A stretch of DNA of 64,000 nucleotides from Mesocentrotus franciscanus (lineage: Eukaryota; Echinodermata; Echinoidea; Camarodonta; Strongylocentrotidae). A program made the translations under genes and the position numbers. The notes below the pieces were generated by a model, which saw nothing but the letters and a program-made list of their open reading frames with translations, was not told the DNA's origin and made no database searches. The stretch is from positions 26,657,827 through 26,721,826 of the forward strand of contig CP137685.1 of the NCBI GenBank assembly GCA_037976565.1, given 5' to 3'. Shown here piece after piece: positions 1 through 10,484 of this stretch (the first letter of the stretch is position 1; the number at the start of each line of letters is the position of its first letter).

Positions 1-360
1 GTCGGCTATTGGATAACTTCCTTCCCCTCAGCGTTACCATCCCGAGCTATTCTAACCCACTGACAAAATTCCTATGACAACTAACCCATCAATTAAAGGT
101 TCCTACTCCGGACAACTGCATCCGGTCAACTACGACTAGGACAATCATCAACGGGAAAATCACACCGGACAATAATATTACTGTCCCTAAGCTTTTTATT
201 CCCTAGGCAGTGCTATTAGTTTATTCGAGGAGGGTTAGTTGTCCTGGGATTCGTAGTTGTCCGAAAGTAATTGACATAGGTTTTGGGGGGATAACTGTCC
301 TTGGGGTTGTTGTCCAGGGAGTTGACTATGAGGCGATGGTCCATTGAGTAGTCGTCCTGA
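1..360. repeat. Inverted cluster of GGACAAC / GTTGTCC half-sites
   Basis: GGACAA-type words lie mostly on the left (near 111, 140, 170) and TTGTCC-type words on the right (near 237, 256, 295, 307), giving an imperfect inverted array. No reading frame is present. A similar run of GGACAAC/GGACGAC words follows the foldback element at 63240-63330. It is probably a decayed repeat of unknown class. Confidence 0.35.
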
Positions 361-550
361 TGCGTGAAGAATCACAACAGGTTATTTGTGATACAGATAA
401 TGGGTGATAAGAAGTTTGCATCTATTGATTTATAAAAATATAATATGATTACAGGGCTCCCAGGGAGAACAATATTAATACTGAGGAGGCTACCCTGGGT
501 AAAGAATTATTATTATTATTATTGTTTTTTTAAGAATCATTAACTTACAC

Positions 551-1079
551 CTGGTGCCAGGGCACGTAAATCTGCAGGAATGTTCTCTCTCGTGTACCTT
601 ACTGGCTGTCCAATCTCCTGCTGACCGTACTTTGCCATATCCCTTTCAAAACGGAGTTGGGAAGCTTGAAAACTGAGTGACAGATTTGTCAAAATGTCTT
701 GAGATATTCTCGCAGTCGTAACCGCTACGGATTTCTGTTTTGACAATGGTACGTGTAGTAGGTGATCTTTAGCTTCTGTTTTAAGGTGTCTCCGAGGTTG
801 CTGTTTCCAACCAGCCACCTGTTGCTTCAAGATGAAGGGGGAGCCGCGAGATGAAATATTCTTTATTATCTTCCTGTTGGCGGGTAATTTGGTGGTGTTC
901 CCATATTGAAAGACGTGGTGTTCCCGTTCATGATGTAATGAATCAATTCTAGAAGCGCCGTCATCATGACCCATTTTTTTGCTCAGTCGAGGGAATGGCT
1001 GAGTTACGTTGCTCTCCCTCGAGAAAGACATCAGAGTTAATGAAAAGTACAGTATCATCCCTGTAAAAGTGAGCAATAT
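551..1079 (-). CDS. Internal exon of a putative type II (Golgi-type) membrane protein
   Basis: The open frame runs from 1100 down to 540 on the minus strand. Its first codons are a T-rich tract ending in CAG, which reads as a polypyrimidine tract and splice acceptor, so I start the exon at 1079 (ATA, phase 0). The exon then encodes a hydrophobic stretch (ILLTFTGMILYFSLTLMSF) followed by a basic, hydrophilic stem-like region and, near the end, YGQQEIGQPVRYTRENIPAD. This is the usual layout of a signal anchor plus stem in a Golgi glycosyltransferase or sulfotransferase. The G-x-P-V segment faintly recalls the region before the catalytic domain in polypeptide GalNAc-transferases, but that is a guess. 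The frame ends at a good donor (CAG/GTGTAAGT, intron from 550, or GGT/GTAAGT, intron from 548). An alternative start is the internal ATG at 1058. I see no further exon of this gene on either side. Confidence 0.5.
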
Positions 1080-1100
1080 CTGGAAGAAAAAAAACCCCAA

Positions 1101-1741
1101 AAGATCGATTTAAAAAAAGAGAGGATATGTTACCCTTGGTATTAGCAATTCAATTCAATGGTAGAGTCCATTTTTTGTATCCTATTCATAACGGAGTATG
1201 ATGAATAACACGAACGACACGACCAACTAAATCAGGTCAGTCCTGACTCTACGAGGACATCCGACATGTAAGATAGTGCCATGTATTATACCAAAATCTT
1301 TGATGTAATCGATGAAAAATGGGACACAGAACGTTCACTTGCCCTGAAAAAAATGCAATAGATAAGAATATTCAAATCATCACCAAAACTATGCTTGCTG
1401 ATGGGGTGCGGGGAAAATTACTACAGGTGTATATATTTCACAGTTAAGAATACAATACAGTAGGTAATTGTGAAGCTACAGGTGCAAGGGGCACGCCCCC
1501 TCAATGACAACAAAACAAAAATGGGAAAGAAAAAGAAGAGAGGGAGAAGAAGAAAAGGAGAAAGGTAACGTGAAAATAAGATGATCTGACCCTAAGTCTA
1601 CAACCCATACCCCTATTTTGATTGACTTCTTAATTTGTCTTTCATTCACCATTCACCTTTAACCGATAGCCCCCACCACCTCCTCCGACGATTGTAGTGC
1701 CACCTCAGTGACTGGATCAAAGATACACATATAGGGCATTC

Positions 1742-1776
<35 letters not shown>

Positions 1777-3172
1777 ATGTTGATAGATTTACGATCACTG
1801 CAATGCAAGCACGATCTTATAAAGTCTAGAGTCTAGACTTTCCAAAAATCAACCTCGCCTACCGGTAAGGCAATTGCGATAGCTAGTCACCTATACTAGC
1901 TATCGAAATGTATGAACATGAGAATGACATGAAACGGAATCCGATCATGATGTAAATAGGCAATACAATCATGTCAATTCCCCAGTATAGAATCATTGAC
2001 TTGAAATAAGCTGATTTCTCGAAAGTTTTTGCGAACGTGTTGTCATCGTCGGCCTACTGACAACTTAATTAAGTGACAAGTTACATTAATCAATCTTACC
2101 TTGAGTTTATTCTTGGAGTAAGTGGTCATTTTGTTGTTTCTTCAGTTCAATAGTCTTCAAGAACTAGAGTGCATGTAGGTCCTGCTGAATAAACAGAGGA
2201 AATTGTCATTTTAATTACAAGTTTTCTATAGAACGACATCTGTATGCCTCCATAGACGTTCCCGGTGAAGAGTGAAAGGGGGGAGGTGACTTCGCCGGAA
2301 TGTTTAACCATCATTTTGTAGTAATCATGGTCCATCAATAAAATAATCTCATGAATTTTGAAATACCCATCATCCATGCAACCGCCACTTCATCTAGCCT
2401 CATCTAAGCCTTTACATGTATCTTTTCTGATTTCTTGTATCGTATAGGAACCTCTTTTATGACGAAAAAAAAGTCCTCAAATGATAGTTTCAAATAGGTA
2501 TTGCTAATGTAACACTCTGTAAAAATTGATATTTGGAAGTCCTCGTAGCGTGGCTATATAATAGGGCGAGTGTCAACTAGACATACAGATGACTCAAAAC
2601 AAATAAATAACATAAAGTTCAGGATGGTATTTTATCGATGATAATACCGATATACGTGGTTAATATATAGCAACCACCCTCTGTATCCGCCTACAATAAG
2701 CAGGGGCATTCGCTGTTTAATCCTCACCTGAAGGTGTGAGGACCAGAAAGACATGACCACACATGAGTTATTTCACAAACTATTTATACTACTCGAGGTA
2801 TGTGCTATGACCTCGTGATTTCTATGTGCTTAGTAAGACCAATGAGTAGAGAGAGAGGGTGAGAGAACTAAGAGGCGAATAGGAATGCATAGTAAAGGAT
2901 TCTTACACAGTTTGTATAAGGATATACAGAGGGGCTAGGCCTGCGTCGAAACGGTGACCGTAACATGAATTGATTCAACTGGGATCTTAGATGGCAAATT
3001 ATGATAAAAAATATGAATTTCATTTTTTTGATGGAAGCTCATTTCCATACTGTGCAAACATTAACCATAATATTTATTCAAACATGTGTCCACCTTGTCC
3101 ACTGACCTAAAAAAAACAGTATTGGGCTGAACACTTGATTTGTTCAAATTGGTTATTTACAACGATATTAAG
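1101..3172. other. Intergenic stretch without a recognisable gene
   Basis: I see a purine-rich patch (about 1515-1565), an (AT)n run at 1745-1774 and generally AT-rich sequence. An open frame at 2377-2147 on the minus strand has no recognisable domain and no convincing splice context. Confidence 0.5.
1745..1774. repeat. (AT)n microsatellite
   Basis: About fifteen uninterrupted AT dinucleotides. Confidence 0.95.
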
Positions 3173-3180
3173 ATGGAAAT

Positions 3181-3585
3181 CCCGCCCCCCACTCAGTGTT
3201 ATTTAGGGTACGCGTATGCTTGTTCCCTCTTTTTAAAGCACCCCCTATCTGACGACTGCCAACATTTCCGAACCCCCCTTTCGCGGGCTTTTCGCGGGCT
3301 TTTGCTGCCTTGAAGACCCCTTAAATCTGGAACACTGCTCAATGTACCCCCCTATCTATGATATTCAAGATATTTTATGACCCCCTTTTTAAATTTCTAA
3401 GGAATCCAAAGAGAGGAAAAGTAAAAACACCCCCTTTTAAAAGAAATCTCCGGGTGAAAAGTCAAATACACCCCCTTTTTTTACAACAATTCTCGGGCCG
3501 GACTTTGTCGCACGAAAAGTACCCCTTTCACGGACATTTTGGTAACACGCATGGTATCCTTCCGTTCTCGGAGTGGGGGGCCGGG
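3181..3585. mobile_element. C-rich TIR element, copy 1 (8-bp target duplication)
   Basis: The element starts CCCGCCCCCCACTC and ends GAGTGGGGGGCCGGG, giving near-perfect inverted ends. It is flanked on both sides by ATGGAAAT (3173-3180 and 3586-3593), an exact 8-bp target-site duplication. The interior is rich in runs of C separated by AT-rich text and has no coding capacity. A shorter relative lies at 43883-44090. The 8-bp duplication fits hAT, P or Merlin-type transposition, but the ends do not let me choose. Confidence 0.75.
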
Positions 3586-3593
3586 ATGGAAAT

Positions 3594-5758
3594 ATCACTT
3601 CTAATTCCTTGAATGTTGTAGATTTGTGCGTTATACAAATTATATTCGTTACATTATTTTGAAAATATGTCCATTCGTTTCACTGCGCTTGAAAATAGCT
3701 GATCGAACACTTTATTTGTTTCAATTGGATACTCAGATGCAAATTTATTGGGAAAATATTAATTTTAATTTCTTTATGACGGACGCTTATTTGCATATTA
3801 GTCAGATTGGGTGTCTGCCATGTTTAGAAATATTAAGGAAATAAGGTGGGGCAGTTGTATTTATTTCAGTCCGGTATAATTAGATGTAAAATACGTAATG
3901 ACAAATGAAAAATAATTTGCATATCAATTATAAAAATTGTAGTCATGGTATTATGCTGAAAATGTTGTCAAATATGTGTTCACTGACCTTAACATCACTT
4001 TAAGCACTAAAATCTTTTCTTTAATACTTACTTTCTGAAATGCAGATTTATAGGGGAAATGTGAATTTTTTAAATAGCTAATTTGTATATGATCCAAATG
4101 TAACTGTTTTCCACTACTTAGATTTTCCCAAACTTTCAGTAAATTTTGTTTAGAGGAATATTCTGAAGGGTACTGCTGTGGAATACATTCCGAATGGCAC
4201 TGCAGTAGAATATATTATTTTGGTTTACCCTCCTCGCCCCATAATAATTCGCTATTTTGACTGGACTGCACTGTTGCCCATGAAGTTGGAATAAATATTA
4301 TTTACCTCTTTCCATAAAGTGATTGTTAGAATATTTTCTATTCTTGATAGATAAAGTTTATCTTTTCACAACTCTATTTATCAATCTAAAGAGTCAAAGA
4401 GGTTGATCAATAAAGTTCTGAGAAGATATCAACTTTATCTTTCAAAAAAACATATCACATTCATTTCCTGGAAAGAGCTAGAGGTTGACAAACTATATTC
4501 CAACTTTATGGGCCACAGTATATGTTGATCACCACACACTGTGACACGTACAGAAAGAGTTGATATTAATCAGTATTAATTCCAAGTTATAAACTTATAC
4601 TTATTATGTTATCTTACCTTGATTGAATGTTAACCGTGATATTATAAATACAATGATAGAACTAGTAAAATTATAGATATTAAACGTAAGAGTGGAATAA
4701 CGCGACTCAGAGGAAGTCGAGTTTCACACTATCAATTATAGTATACAATTCTACATAAAAATACATAGACCTCTACTATAGCTATATACCATCTGCTCTT
4801 ATACTGACCTGAACTGGAAATCCCACATGAATTTATTTCTCGGCCATCTGGTCGAACAGTCTATTATGATTTCGGTCGACGGTATACGTGCAGCAACACC
4901 TTCCCAGTTTAGCTCTGAGAAGCTGCTTCAACTTGAAGTTCAAGGATTATCTCGTCAAGGTTCAAGCTTCATTTGACTTGTCGATCGCAAACTATTGCTA
5001 ATATCTTACTCCGACCATGGCCACCCACCAAATTGTGGTAGGAGCTATATGCTCTAACGGAGAAAGAACAACAAGAAGAGATGAAGCCGGAAAAATGAAT
5101 ATTCTACATGTAAATGGGGTGATCACAGCTCTTTTGAATTCAGGAGTTGAGAATTCAGCGTCCAGCGCGAAATCACTTAAACAAACAATGTCTTAGCTAG
5201 AGACGTCTTTGATTTTCAAGGTGGGCAGAGGATGAGCAAACAGTCACAGGACTCACAACAAATTGATGTTGAGTTCTAAATGGTTTGACGAGGCCTAATA
5301 ATTATGACTGTGTATACGTAACGCGTCGCGAGTCGCGACAGAACTCATAATAATATATGTAGTCTAAATTGACAGGCGCGAGTGAGCTGAGCGTACATGT
5401 ATTATACAAATAAATTAACGCTCACCTCTCATAATCAGGAAATGTTGGAAACTTGGGTCCCATGGGTTATGTGGTGAAGGGATTGGATGAATGACATAAT
5501 TACCAATTAAAGAGAAGAATGATTTCCTGGAAAGGTGAATAGTAATCTACGAGCTCCGTCGCTTTGAAGAATATCATAGAAAAAAATACCATCTATTATT
5601 CGAAATAACATTTGTTGAAATTAATATACAATTTTTAAATCAAGGGCAGAAGTTCATTTACCTTCCAGTGTTAATGTACAGGAAATTATTACGGATTTTA
5701 TAGAGGAGGAAAAGGACTTTTGCAATCAAGGTAGGCAGGTTGTCGGTGTAGTTACAAA
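3594..5758. other. AT-rich intergenic stretch, nothing recognised
   Basis: I see no frame with protein-family features, no RNA gene and no clear TIR element. Short repeated phrases around 4330-4450 (GATAAAGTT and related words) suggest an old decayed repeat. Confidence 0.4.
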
Positions 5759-5804
5759 AATGGGAAGAATTAGAACTGAATATGAATGTGAGCAGGTAAC
5801 CTTA

Positions 5805-5818
5805 CTGTGTGTGTGGTG

Positions 5819-5862
<44 letters not shown>

Positions 5863-5960
5863 GTTGGGTGGGGCCGTGGGTATGTGGTGTGGGGGTGTTC
5901 TTGCGTGTGAGTGTAATATTGTGGTGTGTACACTTATGCGAGTGTGCATGTGCACGAGTA
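5805..5960. repeat. (TG)n microsatellite with degenerate flank
   Basis: A pure TG tract to about 5862 is followed by an interrupted GTG/TGTG-rich tail. Apparent frames here on both strands come from the repeat. Confidence 0.95.
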
Positions 5961-6056
5961 AGGATGAATGAGTTGCAGATGCTATTGGTTTTGTTTGGGG
6001 TTGGGTAGTATTTGTTTTATATTATAACTGATTTCATTTTTTTTTAATTTCGATCG

Positions 6057-6265
6057 TAATTTATGACTTGTACATGTTATTTTAGTTATGTTATTATGAT
6101 AAAAAAGAATTGTATTTTGAAGAATTATTTGTATTGTTTGGATAGTGAATGAAATCGAAATAATTTATGACTTGTACATGTTATTTTAGTTATGTTATTA
6201 TGATAAAAAAGAATTGTATTTTGAAGAATTATTTGTATTGTTTGGATAGTGAATGAAATCGAAAT
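6057..6265. repeat. Two-copy tandem duplication, 104-bp unit
   Basis: The unit beginning TAATTTATGACTTGTACATG at 6057 is repeated from 6161. The copies look identical over the full unit, so this is a recent duplication. Confidence 0.92.
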
Positions 6266-6292
6266 AAAACTATGAATTACGTAAAAACAAAA

Positions 6293-6344
6293 ATGTGTGT
6301 GCGTGTGCGTTGTGCGTGTGTGTGCGTGTGTGCGCGCGTGTGAC
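6293..6344. repeat. (TG/CG)n microsatellite
   Basis: Alternating TG and CG dinucleotides, a purine-pyrimidine tract with potential to form Z-DNA. Confidence 0.85.
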
Positions 6345-6471
6345 TTAATTTTAGCAAGACTGAGTCAATAGCTTATCATTTTGATGATTCCAAAACCCCA
6401 AATAGTTTGTTTATGAAATGTCAAGTTTTTATATCAATCATTATTATCACCATCACAATCATTTGATTGAA

Positions 6472-6474
<3 letters not shown>

Positions 6475-6509
<35 letters not shown>

Positions 6510-6520
6510 CTCTCGCTCTC
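6475..6520. repeat. (TC)n microsatellite
   Basis: A TC dinucleotide run with a few interruptions. Confidence 0.9.
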
Positions 6521-7668
6521 TGTCTGGTTGAACGATGTCGACAAAAATATCAGCTGTGGTATAATTATATCCATGTTAGCTGGGAGATAGAGTGATTTAA
6601 TCAAAAAAATTTGGTGGGGAAGCTTTGAATATCTTATCCAAGGTAAGAGTTTGCGCTGATTACACAAAAAATGTCAATCTTGTTGACCGTACACCCACGA
6701 CGTTTTTGTCTGACCAATATCTATTTTGGTCATTGGTAATTTTTCACATCTTTTTTTTTTTTAATCAGCGAAGGGGATTTGATGGACCTATTCTTCTGTA
6801 TACAAAAAAACGTGCCATGGTGCTATAGAGAAGGTGATCAAATTGACCCCCATATCAACAACAATATGGTAAATTTAAATTTTTTGGCCCCAAATAACCA
6901 TTTATATTGATTTGTGTCCGAAATCAGACCAAATTTTCAGTCTGAATCAATTAAATGATGGGAGTTTTTAAATCCAAATTCATTGTAAAAATGGGCGCTG
7001 ATTTCAGAACAATCAATATCATTGAATGAATTTACACATTTCGGACCACTTTGACTTTGGTCATTTTGATCAAGGTTGTCGACCCGCGAGCTGAAAAAAA
7101 TTGGCCTGTTGCTGCTTGCCGGTGTGGACACTCTCTAATTGTTAATATGTTAGTAAATAATTGTAAATGGTTGGTGCCCCGACAAAACTTCAAATTTGTT
7201 TGCACCGACATCAAAATCCATTTTCTTGTATTTATATTTATATATTTTTTATGACATATGCCATGTTATGTATTTTAATGGATTTGGAATTGAATTGGAT
7301 TGAATTGAATACCCTACATGTAAATGTAGGTCTATTATCACGTATGAATAATGTTAGGATTGTATGATACATAAAAGTTTCACATGTCACAAGGTGACAT
7401 ACAATGCTATTGAATTTGCCTTAGGCTTAGGTATTTTCTTCTTCTTTGAAGGTCTTTGCTAACGGGTTTTCCAAACATCGTTTATTCTTGTAGACTATAT
7501 CAATTCTGAAAATGATAGATTTATTGCTTATTCTGCTTGCGTTAAAAACGAATCTTCACTCTTCAGAAGATCTCACGGGTACTCAGCGGGAAACCGAGCG
7601 AATCATGCATGACCTTCAATGCTTCGCTCCATCACAGCCCAACAGGACGGAAGAATCAAAAACTGGAT
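6521..7668. other. Intergenic stretch, nothing recognised
   Basis: AT-rich text with several short frames that shadow one another and show no domain or splice structure. Confidence 0.4.
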
Positions 7669-7669
7669 T

Positions 7670-7701
<32 letters not shown>

Positions 7702-7708
7702 CCTATTA

Positions 7709-7739
<31 letters not shown>

Positions 7740-7815
7740 CACCCCTATCTCTCTCTCTATCTCTCTCTCTCTTCCTCTCTCCCCCTCTCTCTCCCTCTCA
7801 CTCTGTCTCTCTTTT
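7669..7815. repeat. (TC)n microsatellite
   Basis: A long CTCTCT tract with CCC and TTTC interruptions. The Ser/Leu-rich frames that cross it (7512-7955 and others) come from the repeat. Confidence 0.95.
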
Positions 7816-8043
7816 TCTATTTAAAAAAGAAATCCCTTCCTTCCTCAACTTCTGGACTATCATATGGTTTTTCAATCATTTCTAGAACATCCAGATTGAT
7901 TCAGGGACAAACATCGGGAAATAATAGACATGCAAAAACTTTGTCATGTTTTTAGGTAATAATTGAAAAGCTTTGGGACAAGTGGACAACGTACGTCTTC
8001 AGTAGTTCACTGATTATTATACAATTATTATATAATTATTATA

Positions 8044-8086
8044 CTGGCACGATCAAACTACATGTCATGTAGTTTGATCGTGCCAG
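8044..8086. repeat. Perfect 21-bp hairpin with a 1-nt centre
   Basis: CTGGCACGATCAAACTACAT begins an arm that is repeated exactly inverted, with a single T between the two 21-nt arms. It is bounded on the left by AT-rich TTATTATA repeats. The loop is too short for a normal RNA hairpin, so it is better read as a DNA palindrome. Confidence 0.9.
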
Positions 8087-8652
8087 GGCAATCCACCCAT
8101 AAAATATTCTTCAAATTAAAAAAAATATAATAATAATTGACTTGATAACAACAAAAAAAGAAGAAAGGTGTGCTACAAATTTCAGTCGTAATGTTAGTAA
8201 GAACTCAATAATATAATGACATATTTTCTGGGGTCCGAGACTCCATAATAAGGATTCTTCTTAATATACATCTGTAGTCCTACATTTTGAAAGGAAAAGA
8301 AAAATTATATGCTGAACAAAATGAACTTAGTTGATATATCCGATTCAGCCAATTTGAAATTTTCAATGTAAAAGCCTATATTGTTAACTTTTTTTTAAAG
8401 TCATAACTTTCTTCAATTGTTTGTCCGATTTCGTTGAAACTCTCTCTGATTTTACTCCTCTTTGTTCGAACAAGTTTAAGTTCCCCTTCAACAATAAATC
8501 TGCTAACAGTCGAGACAGTAGGGTCAACCAGAGGGTTTAAGGATGAGACTGGAACGGTGATGCTTGTGAGAAGTGAATAGGTCAAACTTACAAGGATTCA
8601 GTCTAATTTGCATGATAAATAGGCCTATTCACTTCCATCACTGCGCGATACC

Positions 8653-8883
8653 CTATAGTTTGTCCAGAATCTGGCCGAATTAATTTTGATCGACCTCCCC
8701 TACTTACTCGCTACCAGCCGAAGATGGCGTGATCCTTAAATTAGGACACCCGGCGAAAAAATCTTAGGCTGTGCCATACGTACATGGGCTGGTGAGCTTT
8801 TGAGTTCGTTGATAACGCCATCTTCGGCGGCTTGAATCAAGTGTAGGGAATAGGGAACCGGCCAGATTCTGGACTACGTATAG
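8653..8883. mobile_element. Small TIR (MITE-like) element
   Basis: The left end contains GTCCAGAATCTGGCCG and the right end CGGCCAGATTCTGGAC. Inner arms GCCGAAGATGGCG and CGCCATCTTCGGC are also inverted. The element is about 230 bp and has no coding capacity. CTATAG is present at the left edge and GTATAG at the right. Confidence 0.7.
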
Positions 8884-9194
8884 TACCATGCATGATCATC
8901 AGCATGACCCACCTATATGCTATATCTCCTATTGTAATATTTTGTGGGCAACATCCAAGTGTGTGACTAATAATATTCTTCTGCTGCAAAAGGAAGCTGT
9001 ACGTATACACATATGTACCCGAGCTGATTATCGTGACCATATATGCTATAGCTACCCCATACTATTAATTTTGTTAAACTGAAATGCTTAAAGGTTGATG
9101 ATATTAACTTCCTCCAAATTGCATATTTATGTTCCGTTTCAATATCAAATTGTAACCTACTTCATTATCTTCAATTTCCCAACCTAATAACATT

Positions 9195-9381
9195 CACTCT
9201 TATTCAACAAGGCAGTCATCGAAATGTGGTCAATCCTCACCCTACACATTAGCCCAGAAATCAGTCAGGCATATAGGGGTCCAGATGTATGGAATTCTCT
9301 ATACCTAACAATATTCGAAATATAAAATCACCAAACTCCTTTAAAAGAGCACTCAAATGTATGATCATTTCACAGATGTAA
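9195..9381 (+). pseudogene. Relic of a non-LTR retrotransposon reverse transcriptase C-terminus
   Basis: Read across three frames, this stretch gives the usual end of a LINE reverse-transcriptase ORF: HSYSTRQSS in the first frame, then YRGPDVWNSL, then NNIRNIKSPNSFKRALK ending at a TAA (9379-9381). The order and spacing match the C-terminal tail found in many CR1/L2/RTE-like elements. At least two frameshifts break it, so it is dead. The following AT-rich 3' sequence to about 9760 is probably its 3' UTR. Confidence 0.7.
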
Positions 9382-10227
9382 GATACTACTTACACATATA
9401 TCAGTTGATTCAGTTCTCATTATATCGAACATATTTTTTTACTGTTTTTTCTGTTTTTTCTGTTTCTTTTTCTTCTTCTTGTTCTTTGTAAATAGTGTAA
9501 ATAGTTCACAACCCTTTAGGAATTTTATTTGTCATATATTATATATTCAAAAGGTGTTGTAAAGCTCTGTTTGCTTATGTTTCATCACCGTTTTTTGTGT
9601 GTTCATTCTTTTATCTGAAGGCCTATAATAGTTGCAACTTGTCTTTGATAAAACATTGTTATATTCTTTTTCACGTGAAGTCAATTCAAATGGATTGTAA
9701 AATTAAAAATGATTTGTTATATTATATTCTTTTTCATGTGATGTTAACTCCAATTAATGAATTATGAAATTGTGAACATACATATAATAAATAAATTAAT
9801 ATCAAAGAGACAGAGGTAGCTGGATCAGGGGGGGGGGGCGGAGCGAAATCCAAAGTGGAGGGGGGCACCCATTTTTTTCTTCCAGAAAGTGTCCTATATT
9901 TGTTGGTGCCCCCCCCAAAAAAAAACAAACAACAACAACAACCAAAAAACACGAATAGCTGCTAGCTTCACCCTAGTCGTTCGTGCATAGTCTTTACGCA
10001 CAGACTCAATATGACACATTACCATAACTCCTGGAGCCTTGAGAAAAGTCTACCCCTGTCAGTCTTTGGCTGTGTTAACAAGTTCGTTTTAAGAACAAAG
10101 CTATTATGTGTGCTGTAGACCGTACACTCAGCATAGTCTTACAATGCAGACACTGTTACGTACAACTAACAAGTGTCTGCGCCTGCAAACTAGTACGGGC
10201 AAAAGCACGTGATCGCTCGCTCTTGGG
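9382..10227. other. Probable LINE 3' flank and upstream region of the ceramidase gene
   Basis: AT-rich sequence with a T-rich tract near 9430-9480, then a G-run and purine-rich patch at 9828-9870. No frame is supported. No clear TATA box could be assigned to the downstream gene. Confidence 0.4.
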
Positions 10228-10257
10228 TGCAGTGCAGTGCAGTGCATGCAGTGCATT
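10228..10257. repeat. Short GTGCA / TGCAG tandem repeat upstream of the ceramidase start
   Basis: The word GTGCA is repeated several times (GTGCAGTGCAGTGCAGTGCA and onward) about 100 nt before the initiator ATG, in sequence more GC-rich than its surroundings. It may lie in the promoter or 5' UTR. Its function is unknown. Confidence 0.5.
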
Positions 10258-10355
10258 CCCAGTACCCATAATACTCGACTACAGCTAAGCTACGGCCGGC
10301 CATTGCATTGCCTGCAATATTGCTCGGGTCGAGTTGTGAAAACTACAACAAAATC

Positions 10356-10484
10356 ATGTCGTTTACATTGTTTTGTACTATGGTGATGGTTTGTTTTGTC
10401 AGCGGCTCTCTCTCGCAAGAAGCACATTACATACTGGGGGCTGGAATCGCAGATATTACTGGGCCTGCTGCAGATGCAAACTTG
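10356..10484 (+). CDS. ASAH2: Neutral ceramidase exon 1 (residues 1-43)
   Basis: It encodes the signal peptide and the start of the catalytic domain (YILGAGIADITGPAADANL). The donor is TTG/GTAAAT. The frame is open upstream of the ATG but only with TTG or other non-ATG codons. Confidence 0.92.

Noticed and set aside
2147..2377. Minus-strand frame of 76 codons
   Set aside because: No recognisable domain, no splice context, and AT-rich composition like its surroundings.
7512..7955. 147-codon Ser/Leu-rich frame
   Set aside because: Most of it is a TC microsatellite.
10308..10355. Upstream extension of the ceramidase frame by 16 codons
   Set aside because: It would need a TTG start. The ATG at 10356 has A at -3 and gives a clean signal peptide.
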